A stretch of DNA of 64,000 bases, taken from assembly GCA_011389575.1 (NCBI GenBank), contig JAABUB010000002.1, positions 1 to 64,000 of the forward strand, given 5' to 3'. How positions within the stretch are numbered: position 1 is the first letter of the stretch; every line of letters starts with the position of its first letter. The notes beneath the pieces are model-generated. The model was not told where the DNA came from and did not search any database. It was given only the letters and a program-made list of their open reading frames with translations. The position numbers and the translations under genes were made by a program. This document shows, in pieces, positions 39,867 to 49,112 of the stretch. The DNA is from Desulfotignum sp. (GTDB taxonomy: Bacteria > Desulfobacterota > Desulfobacteria > Desulfobacterales > Desulfobacteraceae).

Positions 39867-41032
39867 AGGCTGGTGTCTTTTGGGGTTTCCAAAGGTGAGA
39901 TCATGTGTGCCGGCATCCAGATGCCCATGTGTTTACCTGCCTTTTCACTGAAATATGTTGTAATTTTTCGGGTATTGTTTTGCAGGGCAATTTTCTGTGT
40001 GGCCAGGTTGTCTTCGTCAATAATGGAAAACACCCTGTATTTGCCGGCCCTTCCGGTCAACCCCTCAAGCAGTTTTCTGCCCACGCCCAGGGCCCGGTAT
40101 TCAGGCCGCACCGAGGTGTATCCCCGTTCCACAAATCCGGAAAAATCCACGCCTGTTGCTGTTTTCAGCCGGTCTGTCAAGGCTTTTCTGGGATGTTTCA
40201 GGCAGGAGTTTCCCACCAGCACCCCATTTTCCACAGCATATCCGATCAGATAGGCTTTTTCAAGGTTGGAGCGGACATGGGCCAGGTCCACGGAGCCCCC
40301 TGCCGCCACCATGGCGCAGACCGTATCCAGATATCCTTTCGGCAGATCTGCCGGCGGTGTAAAATAATAGGCAATATCCCGGCCCAGGGTAAGTAAATCA
40401 GTGCCATTGTGGCGCAGCCGGATCAGGTGATCCACAGGAAACCTTGCCAGACATGCCAACAGTCGAGCAGAATTTCCCAGAAGTTCCCAGGCCGGCCTGC
40501 CCGGCAGGGGCGCTGCCATATCATAGGCGCTGGCAACCGGCATATCATTTTCGGAAATATCATATGAATGCACAATGTGGGGGTTGTCCATGATAAATTT
40601 CACAACAGGTCCGACAGGCCTGTCCGCAAAAGATGCCGGAACTGTCACATGGTTCCATATTCCCAGCCTGGAAACCTGCCACAATAGTTGATCCGGTATC
40701 TTTGCCAGGTGTGGCGCACATTGCCAATGGATCAATTTCAATCCGTTTTCCCGCCATCCGGCCAGCTGGTTTTTCCCAACCGGTTTTTGGGATGAATCCA
40801 GACCGGCTGTGATCCCGAATACCATGGATACCGGTTTTTCTGCCAGCCATCGAGACAGACGGGCCATGCAGGACAACACATCCGGGGCTGGCCCCCCGGA
40901 TGCCGCAGCCTGAAAAAAAAACCCTGCTGCATCCCTGTATTCCTGCTGATCCAAATGCCGGAACAATGCATCCGGATCTTTACATGCAAAGGGATCCCTT
41001 GTATATATCTGTTCAATGCAAGAACTCATCAA
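39863..41032 (-). CDS. Two-part protein: uncharacterised N-terminal domain plus C-terminal GNAT acetyltransferase
   Basis: C-term VERGYTSVRPEYRALGVGRKLLEGLTGRAGKYRVFSIIDEDNLATQKIALQNN GNAT motif A/B text. Confidence 0.7.
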   Translation of the reverse strand: MMSSCIEQIYTRDPFACKDPDALFRHLDQQEYRDAAGFFFQAAASGGPAPDVLSCMARLSRWLAEKPVSMVFGITAGLDSSQKPVGKNQLAGWRENGLKLIHWQCAPHLAKIPDQLLWQVSRLGIWNHVTVPASFADRPVGPVVKFIMDNPHIVHSYDISENDMPVASAYDMAAPLPGRPAWELLGNSARLLACLARFPVDHLIRLRHNGTDLLTLGRDIAYYFTPPADLPKGYLDTVCAMVAAGGSVDLAHVRSNLEKAYLIGYAVENGVLVGNSCLKHPRKALTDRLKTATGVDFSGFVERGYTSVRPEYRALGVGRKLLEGLTGRAGKYRVFSIIDEDNLATQKIALQNNTRKITTYFSEKAGKHMGIWMPAHMISPLETPKDTSL

Positions 41033-41319
41033 ATGCCATTCTTCGTATTCTTCATGGTAAAAAAACAGCTAGGCCATCACATTGCCAGCATCTCAACATT
41101 ATATGGTGTGCCTGCAGGAGTCAAGTGCATGGTCTGTAACAAAAATTTTATTGCAACAGATATGGGTCAAAGAAAAACAGAACAGGGCTGATGTTGTATC
41201 CACAACGGCTTGATGACATATCATGGGTTGCATATGCTGTGGCAGCGCTGCAAAATATCGGCACCTATTTACAATGGTCTGATGGATACTTATTTTGTTG
41301 TAAAAAAGGAGGACCTGCA

Positions 41320-42441
41320 ATGAAAGCAGTTTACCATATGAATTATTTTGTTTTTCTGCCCATCTGGATATTTCTGGTTTTATCCGTGTTTACTGGACAA
41401 AAGGCTTTTGCCATGGAGGATAATGTGACATACGAAAAAGCAACATTTGCCGGCGGGTGTTTCTGGTGCATGGAACACCCTTTTGAAAAGATTGACGGGG
41501 TTTTATCGGTGGTATCGGGCTATGCCGGCGGTCACCTGGAAAACCCCACCTATGAGGCGGTTTCTTCGGGTGCAAGCGGCCATCTTGAAGTGGTGCAGAT
41601 CACCTATGATCCTGATAAAGTTTCCTATGAAACCCTGGTGAAAATTTTCTGGCAGCAGATTGACCCCACAGACAAAGGCGGATCTTTTGTGGACCGCGGG
41701 GAACAATACGGTTCTGCCATATTTTATCACAATGACCGGCAGAAAAAAGCAGCCGTCGCAGCCAAAGAGGCTCTGGAGGCATCCGGACTTTTCAAGGATC
41801 CGGTTGCCACCCAAATTCGTCCCATGGAAACATTTTATCCGGCGGAAGAATACCACCAGGACTATCACAAGAAAAATCCGTTACGTTATAAATATTACCG
41901 GGCCGGTTCCGGCAGAGACCGGTTTTTGGAAAAAAACTGGAACGATGCGGCAAAGGCCAGGCTTGCGGATCAAGTTAAAAAAACCACAGGCACTTTTGTC
42001 AAACCCTCGGATGCGCAGCTTAAAAAAACATTGACCAAAATCCAGTACCATGTCACCCGGGAAGACGGCACTGAACAGGCATTTTCCAATGCTTACTGGG
42101 AAAACAAGGAACCGGGCATCTATGTGGATATCGTATCCGGAGAACCGCTTTTCAGTTCCACGGACAAATTTGATTCCGGTACGGGATGGCCCAGTTTTAC
42201 CCAGCCCATAAAAGGGGTTTCTCTGACCGAAAAAACTGACAATAAATTGATTTTTTCCACCAGAACCGAAGTGCGCAGCCCTCTGGCCGACTCCCACCTG
42301 GGCCATGTTTTCACTGACGGACCTCCCCCCACAGGATTGCGGTACTGCATGAATTCAGCTGCGCTGCGGTTTGTTCCTGTTGCAGAGCTTGAAAAACAGG
42401 GATATGCACAATTTCTGGATCTGTTTACAACTGTGCCTTAA
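41320..42441 (+). CDS. msrAB: Exported bifunctional methionine sulfoxide reductase MsrA-MsrB
   Basis: [29 protein letters not shown] (MsrA); [11 protein letters not shown]...[37 protein letters not shown] (MsrB); signal peptide; RBS AAAGGAGG. Confidence 0.95.
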   Translation: MKAVYHMNYFVFLPIWIFLVLSVFTGQKAFAMEDNVTYEKATFAGGCFWCMEHPFEKIDGVLSVVSGYAGGHLENPTYEAVSSGASGHLEVVQITYDPDKVSYETLVKIFWQQIDPTDKGGSFVDRGEQYGSAIFYHNDRQKKAAVAAKEALEASGLFKDPVATQIRPMETFYPAEEYHQDYHKKNPLRYKYYRAGSGRDRFLEKNWNDAAKARLADQVKKTTGTFVKPSDAQLKKTLTKIQYHVTREDGTEQAFSNAYWENKEPGIYVDIVSGEPLFSSTDKFDSGTGWPSFTQPIKGVSLTEKTDNKLIFSTRTEVRSPLADSHLGHVFTDGPPPTGLRYCMNSAALRFVPVAELEKQGYAQFLDLFTTVP

Positions 42442-42491
42442 CACTTCAGGACCATCGCATGTAGCCACATCTGTTCAGCAGCTTGATACCC

Positions 42492-42567
42492 GCCCCCTGA
42501 GGGTAGCGGTGTGACCGGCCCGGGATTGGCATCTGACGGTCCTGTCACACCGCTACCCTCAGGGGGC
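42492..42567. repeat. Perfect 24-bp inverted repeat (28-nt spacer), REP/MITE-like palindrome
   Basis: GCCCCCTGAGGGTAGCGGTGTGAC (42492-42515) and GTCACACCGCTACCCTCAGGGGGC (42544-42567); no following T-tract. Confidence 0.85.
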
Positions 42568-42625
42568 TATGTCAATATAGGTAACGCTGCATCTTTATGC
42601 AATTATCCTGCTTAACATTTTTACA

Positions 42626-42654
42626 TTGACAAATTTCACTGAAATTTATAGTAT
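42626..42654 (+). promoter_or_regulatory. Candidate sigma70 promoter for rplU-rpmA-obgE
   Basis: TTGACA-N17-TAGTAT. Confidence 0.6.
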
Positions 42655-42708
42655 AACGAGTTTTTATACGTTTGTGAAAAGTATTGATTTAATAAGGAGA
42701 GTTTACCC

Positions 42709-43020
42709 ATGTACGCAGTGATCAGAACCGGCGGCAAACAATACAAGGTTCATGAAGACCAGACCCTGAAAGTTGAAAAACTTTCCGGCTCCGAAGGTTC
42801 ACAAATTGAATTCAATGATGTTCTCATGTTTTCAGACGGAGAAAATATTACCCTGGGAAATCCCCTGGTGGAAAACGCAGTGGTAAAAGCCCATGTTGTG
42901 GAACAGGGCCGGGGCAGAAAACAACTGGTTTTCAAATACAAACGCCGCAAAGGATATAGAAAGATGCAGGGTCACAGACAACTATATACTGAAATCAAAA
43001 TCGACTCTATTTCAGCCTGA
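42709..43020 (+). CDS. rplU: 50S ribosomal protein L21
   Basis: [25 protein letters not shown]...[23 protein letters not shown]. Confidence 0.97.
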   Translation: MYAVIRTGGKQYKVHEDQTLKVEKLSGSEGSQIEFNDVLMFSDGENITLGNPLVENAVVKAHVVEQGRGRKQLVFKYKRRKGYRKMQGHRQLYTEIKIDSISA

Positions 43021-43033
43021 AGGAGATATACAC

Positions 43034-43288
43034 ATGTCACATAAAAAAGCAGCAGGCAGTTCAAAGAACGGCCGGGATTCAAACGCCCAGCGCCGGGGCG
43101 TTAAAAGGTTCGGCGGAGAAACAGTGGTGGCCGGCAATATCATTGTCAGACAGGTGGGTACGAAAATCCATCCGGGAAACAATGTGGGCATGGGCAAAGA
43201 TTACACCCTGTTTGCAAAAATAGACGGTGTGGTGACCTTTGAAAGACAAGGCCGGGACCGTAAAAAAGTCAGCGTTTATGCCGCGTGA
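43034..43288 (+). CDS. rpmA: 50S ribosomal protein L27
   Basis: [48 protein letters not shown]. Confidence 0.97.
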   Translation: MSHKKAAGSSKNGRDSNAQRRGVKRFGGETVVAGNIIVRQVGTKIHPGNNVGMGKDYTLFAKIDGVVTFERQGRDRKKVSVYAA

Positions 43289-44280
43289 AATTTGTAGATG
43301 AAGCAGTTATTACCATCAGGTCCGGTGATGGCGGTCCGGGATGCACCTCTTTTCGCAGAGAACGCTTTATTGAGCGGGGCGGGCCTGATGGTGGAGACGG
43401 GGGGGATGGCGGACATGTAATCCTGAGGGCTGACCCGGCCAAACGCACCCTGTATGATTTTCGCCGTCAGAAAATGCGCCGTGCCAAGAACGGGGCCCCT
43501 GGAATGGGCAAACAGAAACACGGCAAAAACGGCAGCCACTGCTATATTGATCTTCCCCTCGGAACCCTGGTGATCCAGGCAGATACAAATGAGATCATTG
43601 CCGATATCACCGATCCCTGCAAAGAAGTCATCATTGCCCGGGGCGGAAAAGGCGGCCGGGGCAATAAACGGTTTGCCACTTCCACCAACCGGGCCCCCCG
43701 GTATTCCCAGCCAGGCCTTCCCGGTATTGCACTCACCCTGAAGCTGGAATTGAAACTTCTGGCAGATGTGGGAATTGTGGGGCAGCCCAATGCAGGCAAA
43801 TCCACTTTAATTTCCGCCATATCCGCGGCCCGCCCCAAAATTGCCGACTATCCGTTTACCACCCTTACCCCAACTTTGGGCATGGTGGAGCCGCCATTTG
43901 GAGAACCCTTTGCCGTGGCTGATATTCCCGGACTTATTGCAGGGGCCCACCAGGGAACCGGGCTGGGAATCAAATTTCTCAAGCATATTGAACGTACCGG
44001 CATATTGATCCATCTCATTGACGCCGGCACCATAGATCCAGAAACCCCCCTTGCCGCCTTTACCATGATCAACCGGGAACTGGCCCTTTACAGCAGTTCT
44101 CTGGCCGAAAAATCCCAGATCGTCGTGCTCAATAAGACAGATCTTACCGGCACTGAACACCGGGTGGACAGTTTTAGAAAAGCACTGCCACACCTTGAAA
44201 TCCATACCATTTCAGCGATCACCGGTAAAGGGATTGACATGCTTGTAAAAATGCTTTCATCCAGACTCCAAAACGGGTAA
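43285..44280 (+). CDS. obgE: GTPase Obg/CgtA
   Basis: GTG start overlapping rpmA stop; [50 protein letters not shown]. Confidence 0.97.
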   Translation: MKFVDEAVITIRSGDGGPGCTSFRRERFIERGGPDGGDGGDGGHVILRADPAKRTLYDFRRQKMRRAKNGAPGMGKQKHGKNGSHCYIDLPLGTLVIQADTNEIIADITDPCKEVIIARGGKGGRGNKRFATSTNRAPRYSQPGLPGIALTLKLELKLLADVGIVGQPNAGKSTLISAISAARPKIADYPFTTLTPTLGMVEPPFGEPFAVADIPGLIAGAHQGTGLGIKFLKHIERTGILIHLIDAGTIDPETPLAAFTMINRELALYSSSLAEKSQIVVLNKTDLTGTEHRVDSFRKALPHLEIHTISAITGKGIDMLVKMLSSRLQNG

Positions 44281-44285
44281 ATACC

Positions 44286-44933
44286 ATGGAAGCCGGGCTT
44301 TTTGGGGGAACATTCAACCCGATTCACAATGGCCATATCCGTGTTGCCAGCCATGTGAAGCAGCAGTATAATCTTTCGAAAATATTTTTTTTTCCTTCTG
44401 CCACGCCCCCGCACAAAACCAACACCAACCTGGCACCTGCCCGGGACAGGTACGCCATGGTGGAACAGAGCCTGGCAGACATGAACGGATTTTATGCATC
44501 TGATATTGAATTGTCCCGAACAGGCCCCTCCTATACCATAGATACCATCCATGCCTTTGAAAAACAATACGGACCAAATGTCCGGTTTTTTTTGTTAATG
44601 GGATCAGACGCATTTTTTGACACCCCTTCCTGGAAAAAATACAAGGCCATATTTCTGGCCGTCTCCATTATTGTGATGCCCAGGTGCGCAAATGGACAAA
44701 ACCTGACCATTGCATCCTTTCTTGACGAACACATATCAAAAGGATACACATGGAACAAAGAAAAAAAACAGTTTACCCATGACAGGCTGCAATCCATATA
44801 TATCTGTCATGCACCCAAAATTGATATTTCATCCACCATGATACGCAACCGGGTGGAAAAAAACCTTTCCATAAAAGGACTTGTCCCCTCCCCGGTGGAG
44901 GAGATTATCAGCAAAAGGAATTTATATTTATGA
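44286..44933 (+). CDS. nadD: Nicotinate-nucleotide adenylyltransferase
   Basis: GLFGGTFNPIHNGHIRVA; ISSTMIRNRVEKNLSIKGLVP. Confidence 0.95.
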   Translation: MEAGLFGGTFNPIHNGHIRVASHVKQQYNLSKIFFFPSATPPHKTNTNLAPARDRYAMVEQSLADMNGFYASDIELSRTGPSYTIDTIHAFEKQYGPNVRFFLLMGSDAFFDTPSWKKYKAIFLAVSIIVMPRCANGQNLTIASFLDEHISKGYTWNKEKKQFTHDRLQSIYICHAPKIDISSTMIRNRVEKNLSIKGLVPSPVEEIISKRNLYL

Positions 44934-45301
44934 CAGTGCTTTCAGAAGAATTCAGGCCCTATCTGGCCTCTGTTTTCAACCGAAAACCCCAATCTGTTAC
45001 CGCCATCGATGTGGAACAGTATACCTCCTACACCGATGTGCTGGTCATTGTGGAAGCCGGTTCCCACCGCCAGGTGACTGCTATTGCCGAACATATCATC
45101 ACCCGGATGAAGGCCGATAAAATAACGGCTTTGGGAACAGAAGGCATTAAGGAAGGAGAATGGGCATTGCTGGATTATGGAAATATCATCATCCATGTTT
45201 TTGAAACCCGGGCCAAAACATTTTATGACCTGGAAGGTCTGTGGGGTGATGCCCCCCGCATTGATCTGTCTGAATTTGCATCACCTGCCCAAACCCCCTG
45301 A
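44930..45301 (+). CDS. rsfS: Ribosome silencing factor
   Basis: Follows nadD; AIDVEQYTSYTDVLVIVEAGSHRQV...WALLDYGNIIIHVFE...YDLEGLWGDAPRID. Confidence 0.95.
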   Translation: MTVLSEEFRPYLASVFNRKPQSVTAIDVEQYTSYTDVLVIVEAGSHRQVTAIAEHIITRMKADKITALGTEGIKEGEWALLDYGNIIIHVFETRAKTFYDLEGLWGDAPRIDLSEFASPAQTP

Positions 45302-45412
45302 TGACCGTTCGGATGAAAACCGACACTGAAGCTGTGGCAGCCTTACAACAGACCGGTGAACAACAAGCCAGACCAATGAACCTTTGACAAAGGATATTAT
45401 CAAAAATTGATT

Positions 45413-45922
45413 ATGGAACAGATGAAAGACTATATCACTGGAAAAGATATCAACAATGTCGGATCGGAAGTGAGCCGACAGAGCTTTGAAAAATTTTTGG
45501 TGGAGATCAAGGGGTACAAAAAAAGTGAGATCCTGGTGGATGTACCCTTGACTGTCCAGTTCAAGGGAAACGATTACCATTCATTCATTGACCTTGTTGT
45601 CTGTGTGGAAAAACAACCTGTCATGGCGGTCACCTGCGTGGCCGGTTCCATCGGCTCCTATGAACGGGAAATCCTTGCAGGGGCCAGGCTTTTGCAGGAT
45701 GACTGTCAGATTCCTTTTGCAGTGTCCACTGACGGGAAAAATGCTGTTATCATGGACACGCTTTCCGGCCGGGCCGTGGGCAAAACATTGTCTGATATCT
45801 TCTCCCGGAAAAAAATTCTAAAAATGCTGCCGGATCTTACATTTACGCCTTTTGACAAAACAAAAAAGGAACGGGAAATGATCATTTACCGTTCCTTTAA
45901 TATGGAAAAAATCAACAGATAA
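45413..45922 (+). CDS. Stand-alone HsdR N-terminal-like (type I restriction R-subunit nuclease-like) protein
   Basis: KFLVEIKGYKKSEILVDVPLTVQFKGNDYHSFIDLVVCVEKQPVMAVTCVAGSIGSYEREILAGARLL; no HsdM/S nearby. Confidence 0.6.
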   Translation: MEQMKDYITGKDINNVGSEVSRQSFEKFLVEIKGYKKSEILVDVPLTVQFKGNDYHSFIDLVVCVEKQPVMAVTCVAGSIGSYEREILAGARLLQDDCQIPFAVSTDGKNAVIMDTLSGRAVGKTLSDIFSRKKILKMLPDLTFTPFDKTKKEREMIIYRSFNMEKINR

Positions 45923-45930
45923 ATACGTTT

Positions 45931-46677
45931 CTAGGCTCTGGACACTTCCTTGTTGCAATGCCTGCAGAGGGTGGCCCGCTTTTTGATTATTTCCGCACAA
46001 TAGGGGCATTCTCTGGTAAAATGGCGTTCATGGAGCTGTTCAACCGCAGCTTGTACCCCTTCCACCAGTACAGGGGTGGGAAATTGATGGTTTACCAGAT
46101 GTTCAATAGCTTCCACTTCCCCCAGTTCCCCCACCATTTCAGCTGCCTTGAGCCGGGCCCTGCCGGGTATGGCCGGATCCAGAAGAATTTTTAAAATCTC
46201 ATCCCAGTCTTTGGCGATATAATAATCGGTAAGAATGGAAAAAGTTTTTTTGGTCAACTCTTTTTTTGCTTCCTGCTCAATAAGGACGGCATCATCCAGT
46301 TTGCCGCCGGTGGCCCCCACAGGGCTGAACACAGGCATGTATTCAAAATTGGGCTGTCCCGGTTCATTGATACACCTGTAGGAAGCAGGCGCTTCCATGG
46401 TTTCCTGCAGATGATCCCATCCGCCTTTATAGGACGGGCACTCATCGTTGAAACAGACAAACAGGTACGGGGTGCCCCATCCCAGCCCGTCTGAAAAATT
46501 GATGGGCGGCACTTCCCACAGGGACATTTCCCGGGTACAGTGGGGGCAGGCTGGTTTGTCCATTTTAATATATCGTTCAAGCAGTTCTTCTTTGGTTTCA
46601 AATGCCATTATTCTTATCTCCTTTGTTAGTCTGACGGCTTCAGCCAAAGAAAATAAGCAGCCACCCGTTTTTGTCAA
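45931..46677 (-). CDS. Zinc-ribbon / HEAT-like hypothetical protein adjacent to biotin carboxyltransferase
   Basis: CPHCTREMSLWE near the N-terminus, C-terminal CPYCAEIIKKRATLCRHCNKE; helical repeat-like middle. Confidence 0.6.
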   Translation of the reverse strand: MTKTGGCLFSLAEAVRLTKEIRIMAFETKEELLERYIKMDKPACPHCTREMSLWEVPPINFSDGLGWGTPYLFVCFNDECPSYKGGWDHLQETMEAPASYRCINEPGQPNFEYMPVFSPVGATGGKLDDAVLIEQEAKKELTKKTFSILTDYYIAKDWDEILKILLDPAIPGRARLKAAEMVGELGEVEAIEHLVNHQFPTPVLVEGVQAAVEQLHERHFTRECPYCAEIIKKRATLCRHCNKEVSRA

Positions 46678-48699
46678 TCAGGCAGGTGCAATAACTGCCA
46701 GTACATCATCTTTTGACACTGAATCTCCTGTGTCAAAATAAATGGCTGTGACAACCCCTCCCACAGGTGCGGGCAGAGCATTTTCCATTTTCATGGCCTC
46801 GATGACCACAATGGTTTCGCCTTCATTCACTGTGTCCCCCACCTTTTTTTCATGTTTTATCACCATGCCGGGCATGGGTGCCTTTATGGGAGTGCCTTGT
46901 GTGTCAGCAGCTGCCGGAGCAGCAGCAGGTTTGACCTCAGGGCCGGGTTCTGCCGGCTTTGCCGGTGCAGCAGGGGCTGCAGATTTCGGGGCCCCGGCAG
47001 CAGGCCCGGGCTGTGCCGAAGACCGGGAGGTGTTGTCGGCAGGCCCTGCAGCGGGAATTACAGATACGTTGCCCTCTTCTTCCACCCCCACCTCAAAGGA
47101 ATCCCCTTCCACAAACACCTTGAAAATCCGGGTATTCTCCGTTTTTTCAAAGGCAGGCTTTTCCACCAGTTCGCCGGCTTTGGCTTTTTTAATCAATGCA
47201 TCCTGGTTTTTAACCTCTTCCAGGGTGATGGGTTTGAGGCTTTCCGGTACCGGCTCTCTGCCGTATTTCTGTTTGAGAAATTTTTTGCCTGTCACAGGAA
47301 ACAAAGCATACAGCAAAAGGTCTTCATCATCGGCAGCAAGATCTCCTATTTCTTTGCGGGCTTTTGCAAGTTCCGGTTCCAGCACCTGGGCCGGACGGCA
47401 GGAAATGGGTTCTTCTCCTCTGGGATAGCCTTTCAATGCTTTTTTCTGGACCTCCGGGTCTATGGGCACGGAGGTTTTTCCGTACAGCCCGTAACACAGA
47501 TCTTTCACCTGGCCGGAAACCATCTTGTACCGCTCTTCCTGGGTATCAAACAGCACATTGTTCACGGTCTGGGTGCCCACAATCTGGCTGGTGGGCGTAA
47601 CCAGCGGCACCTGGCCCAGCTCTTTTCTCACCCTGGGCAGTTCTTTATAGACCTGGTCTATCTTGTCCAGAGAATCCATCTCCCGAAGCTGGTTCACCAG
47701 GTTGGAAAGCATCCCGCCCGGGGTCTGGTGCAGCAGCACATTGATGTCAATGAGAGACACTTTGGTGTCATCCAGAAGATGCTTGTACTTGGGCATGACC
47801 TCTTTTTCCAGAATCTCATTGATATCTGCCAGGGCCTTGATATCAAATCCCGTATCCCTGCTGGTGCCCAGAAGGGTCATGACCAAAGGCTCCAGGGCCG
47901 CATGGGAGGTTCGGTAGGCATAGGGGGTCACACAGGTGTCAATGATATCCACCCCGGCTTCCACCGCCTTGAGATGGGTCATGGAAGACATGCCGGACGT
48001 AAAATGGCTGTGCAGGTGAATCAACGGCTTCACATTGTCTTTCAAGGCCTTGACCAGTTCAAAGGCATCATAGGGAGCCATCAGGCCTGCCATATCCTTG
48101 ACACAGATACTGTCTGCGCCCATATCCTCCAGCTCTTTTGCCTTTTTGATATAATAATCCAGGTTGTAGACCTCTCCGCCCAGACGGGGTTCGGTGAGGG
48201 TGTAGCAGATACAGCCCTGGAAGTGGGCACCGCATTCTTTGATCACCGGCACCACGGTTTCAAAATTTCTGTAATCATTGAGAGCATCAAAGGTACGAAA
48301 TATTTCCAGGCCGTTGTCCACGGTTTTTTTCACAAACAGCTTTGCCACATCATCGGCATAGTTTCGGTATCCCACAAGGTTCTGGCCCCGGAGCAGCATG
48401 GAAAACGGCGTTTTTTTAAAATACCGTTTCAAGGTCCGCAGCCGCTGCCAGGGATCTTCTCCAAGGAACCTGTGCATGGTATCAAAGGTGGCCCCTCCCC
48501 ATACCTCCACTGCCCAGAAACCGATCTCATCCATGCGCTCGGCAACGGGAATCATATCTTCTGTTCTGCCCCTTGTGGCAAACAGGGACTGATGCCCGTC
48601 CCGCAGGGAAATATCCTCCACTTTCAGAGGATTTTCAGCTGCCGGCCTGTCTTGGTCATAATTCATCTGTGTCATTGTCACCTGGGTGTGTTCTGTCAT
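46678..48699 (-). CDS. Biotin-dependent carboxyltransferase: PycB/OadA/transcarboxylase 5S-like domain fused to biotinyl domain
   Basis: EDISLRDGHQSLFATRGRTEDM, MGADSICVKDMAGLMAPYDA, C-terminal GETIVVIEAMKMENALPAPVGGVV biotinylation motif. Confidence 0.93.
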   Translation of the reverse strand: MTEHTQVTMTQMNYDQDRPAAENPLKVEDISLRDGHQSLFATRGRTEDMIPVAERMDEIGFWAVEVWGGATFDTMHRFLGEDPWQRLRTLKRYFKKTPFSMLLRGQNLVGYRNYADDVAKLFVKKTVDNGLEIFRTFDALNDYRNFETVVPVIKECGAHFQGCICYTLTEPRLGGEVYNLDYYIKKAKELEDMGADSICVKDMAGLMAPYDAFELVKALKDNVKPLIHLHSHFTSGMSSMTHLKAVEAGVDIIDTCVTPYAYRTSHAALEPLVMTLLGTSRDTGFDIKALADINEILEKEVMPKYKHLLDDTKVSLIDINVLLHQTPGGMLSNLVNQLREMDSLDKIDQVYKELPRVRKELGQVPLVTPTSQIVGTQTVNNVLFDTQEERYKMVSGQVKDLCYGLYGKTSVPIDPEVQKKALKGYPRGEEPISCRPAQVLEPELAKARKEIGDLAADDEDLLLYALFPVTGKKFLKQKYGREPVPESLKPITLEEVKNQDALIKKAKAGELVEKPAFEKTENTRIFKVFVEGDSFEVGVEEEGNVSVIPAAGPADNTSRSSAQPGPAAGAPKSAAPAAPAKPAEPGPEVKPAAAPAAADTQGTPIKAPMPGMVIKHEKKVGDTVNEGETIVVIEAMKMENALPAPVGGVVTAIYFDTGDSVSKDDVLAVIAPA

Positions 48700-48873
48700 C
48701 GCAGTTTCTCCTGATAATATATTGTCATCAGCCCAAAAGCCGTTATTCAGCCTTCAGTCGTCAACCGTCAGTGTTAAGCGTTAAGCCGTCAGTATTGAAA
48801 TTTTCTAAAGTATCATATCAACACATCATTTAATACTGATTACTCACGGCTAACGGATGAAAGCTGACAGCTT

Positions 48874-49098
48874 TTATCTAAACATCCGCAGCTGCATCAT
48901 GGTATTGGCCTGCATCAGAGATTGGCGCCCGGCCATGCCCCATACATTGGGGGCGTGTCCTGTCAGCATCCTGGATGCAGACTCTTTTATACCCGCAGTT
49001 TTTGCCTGTTCCTCCATATGCCGGGCATGTGCTTCTTCACTGGTTTTCATATGGGCATATACGCCTGCCAGGGCAGCTGCCCGTTTTTTAGCATCCAT
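48874..49098 (-). CDS. Small hypothetical protein in the carboxyltransferase cluster (74 aa)
   Basis: MDAKKRAAALAGVYAHMKTSEEAHARHMEEQAKTAG..., in line between the 12S-like and 5S-like genes. Confidence 0.55.
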   Translation of the reverse strand: MDAKKRAAALAGVYAHMKTSEEAHARHMEEQAKTAGIKESASRMLTGHAPNVWGMAGRQSLMQANTMMQLRMFR

Positions 49099-49112
49099 GA
49101 CATCTTCCTTTT

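Noticed and set aside
46852-48714. 620-aa plus-strand ORF
   Set aside because: Exactly antisense to the clear biotin carboxyltransferase gene; composition (Gly/His/Phe/Arg-rich) is a codon-shadow artefact.
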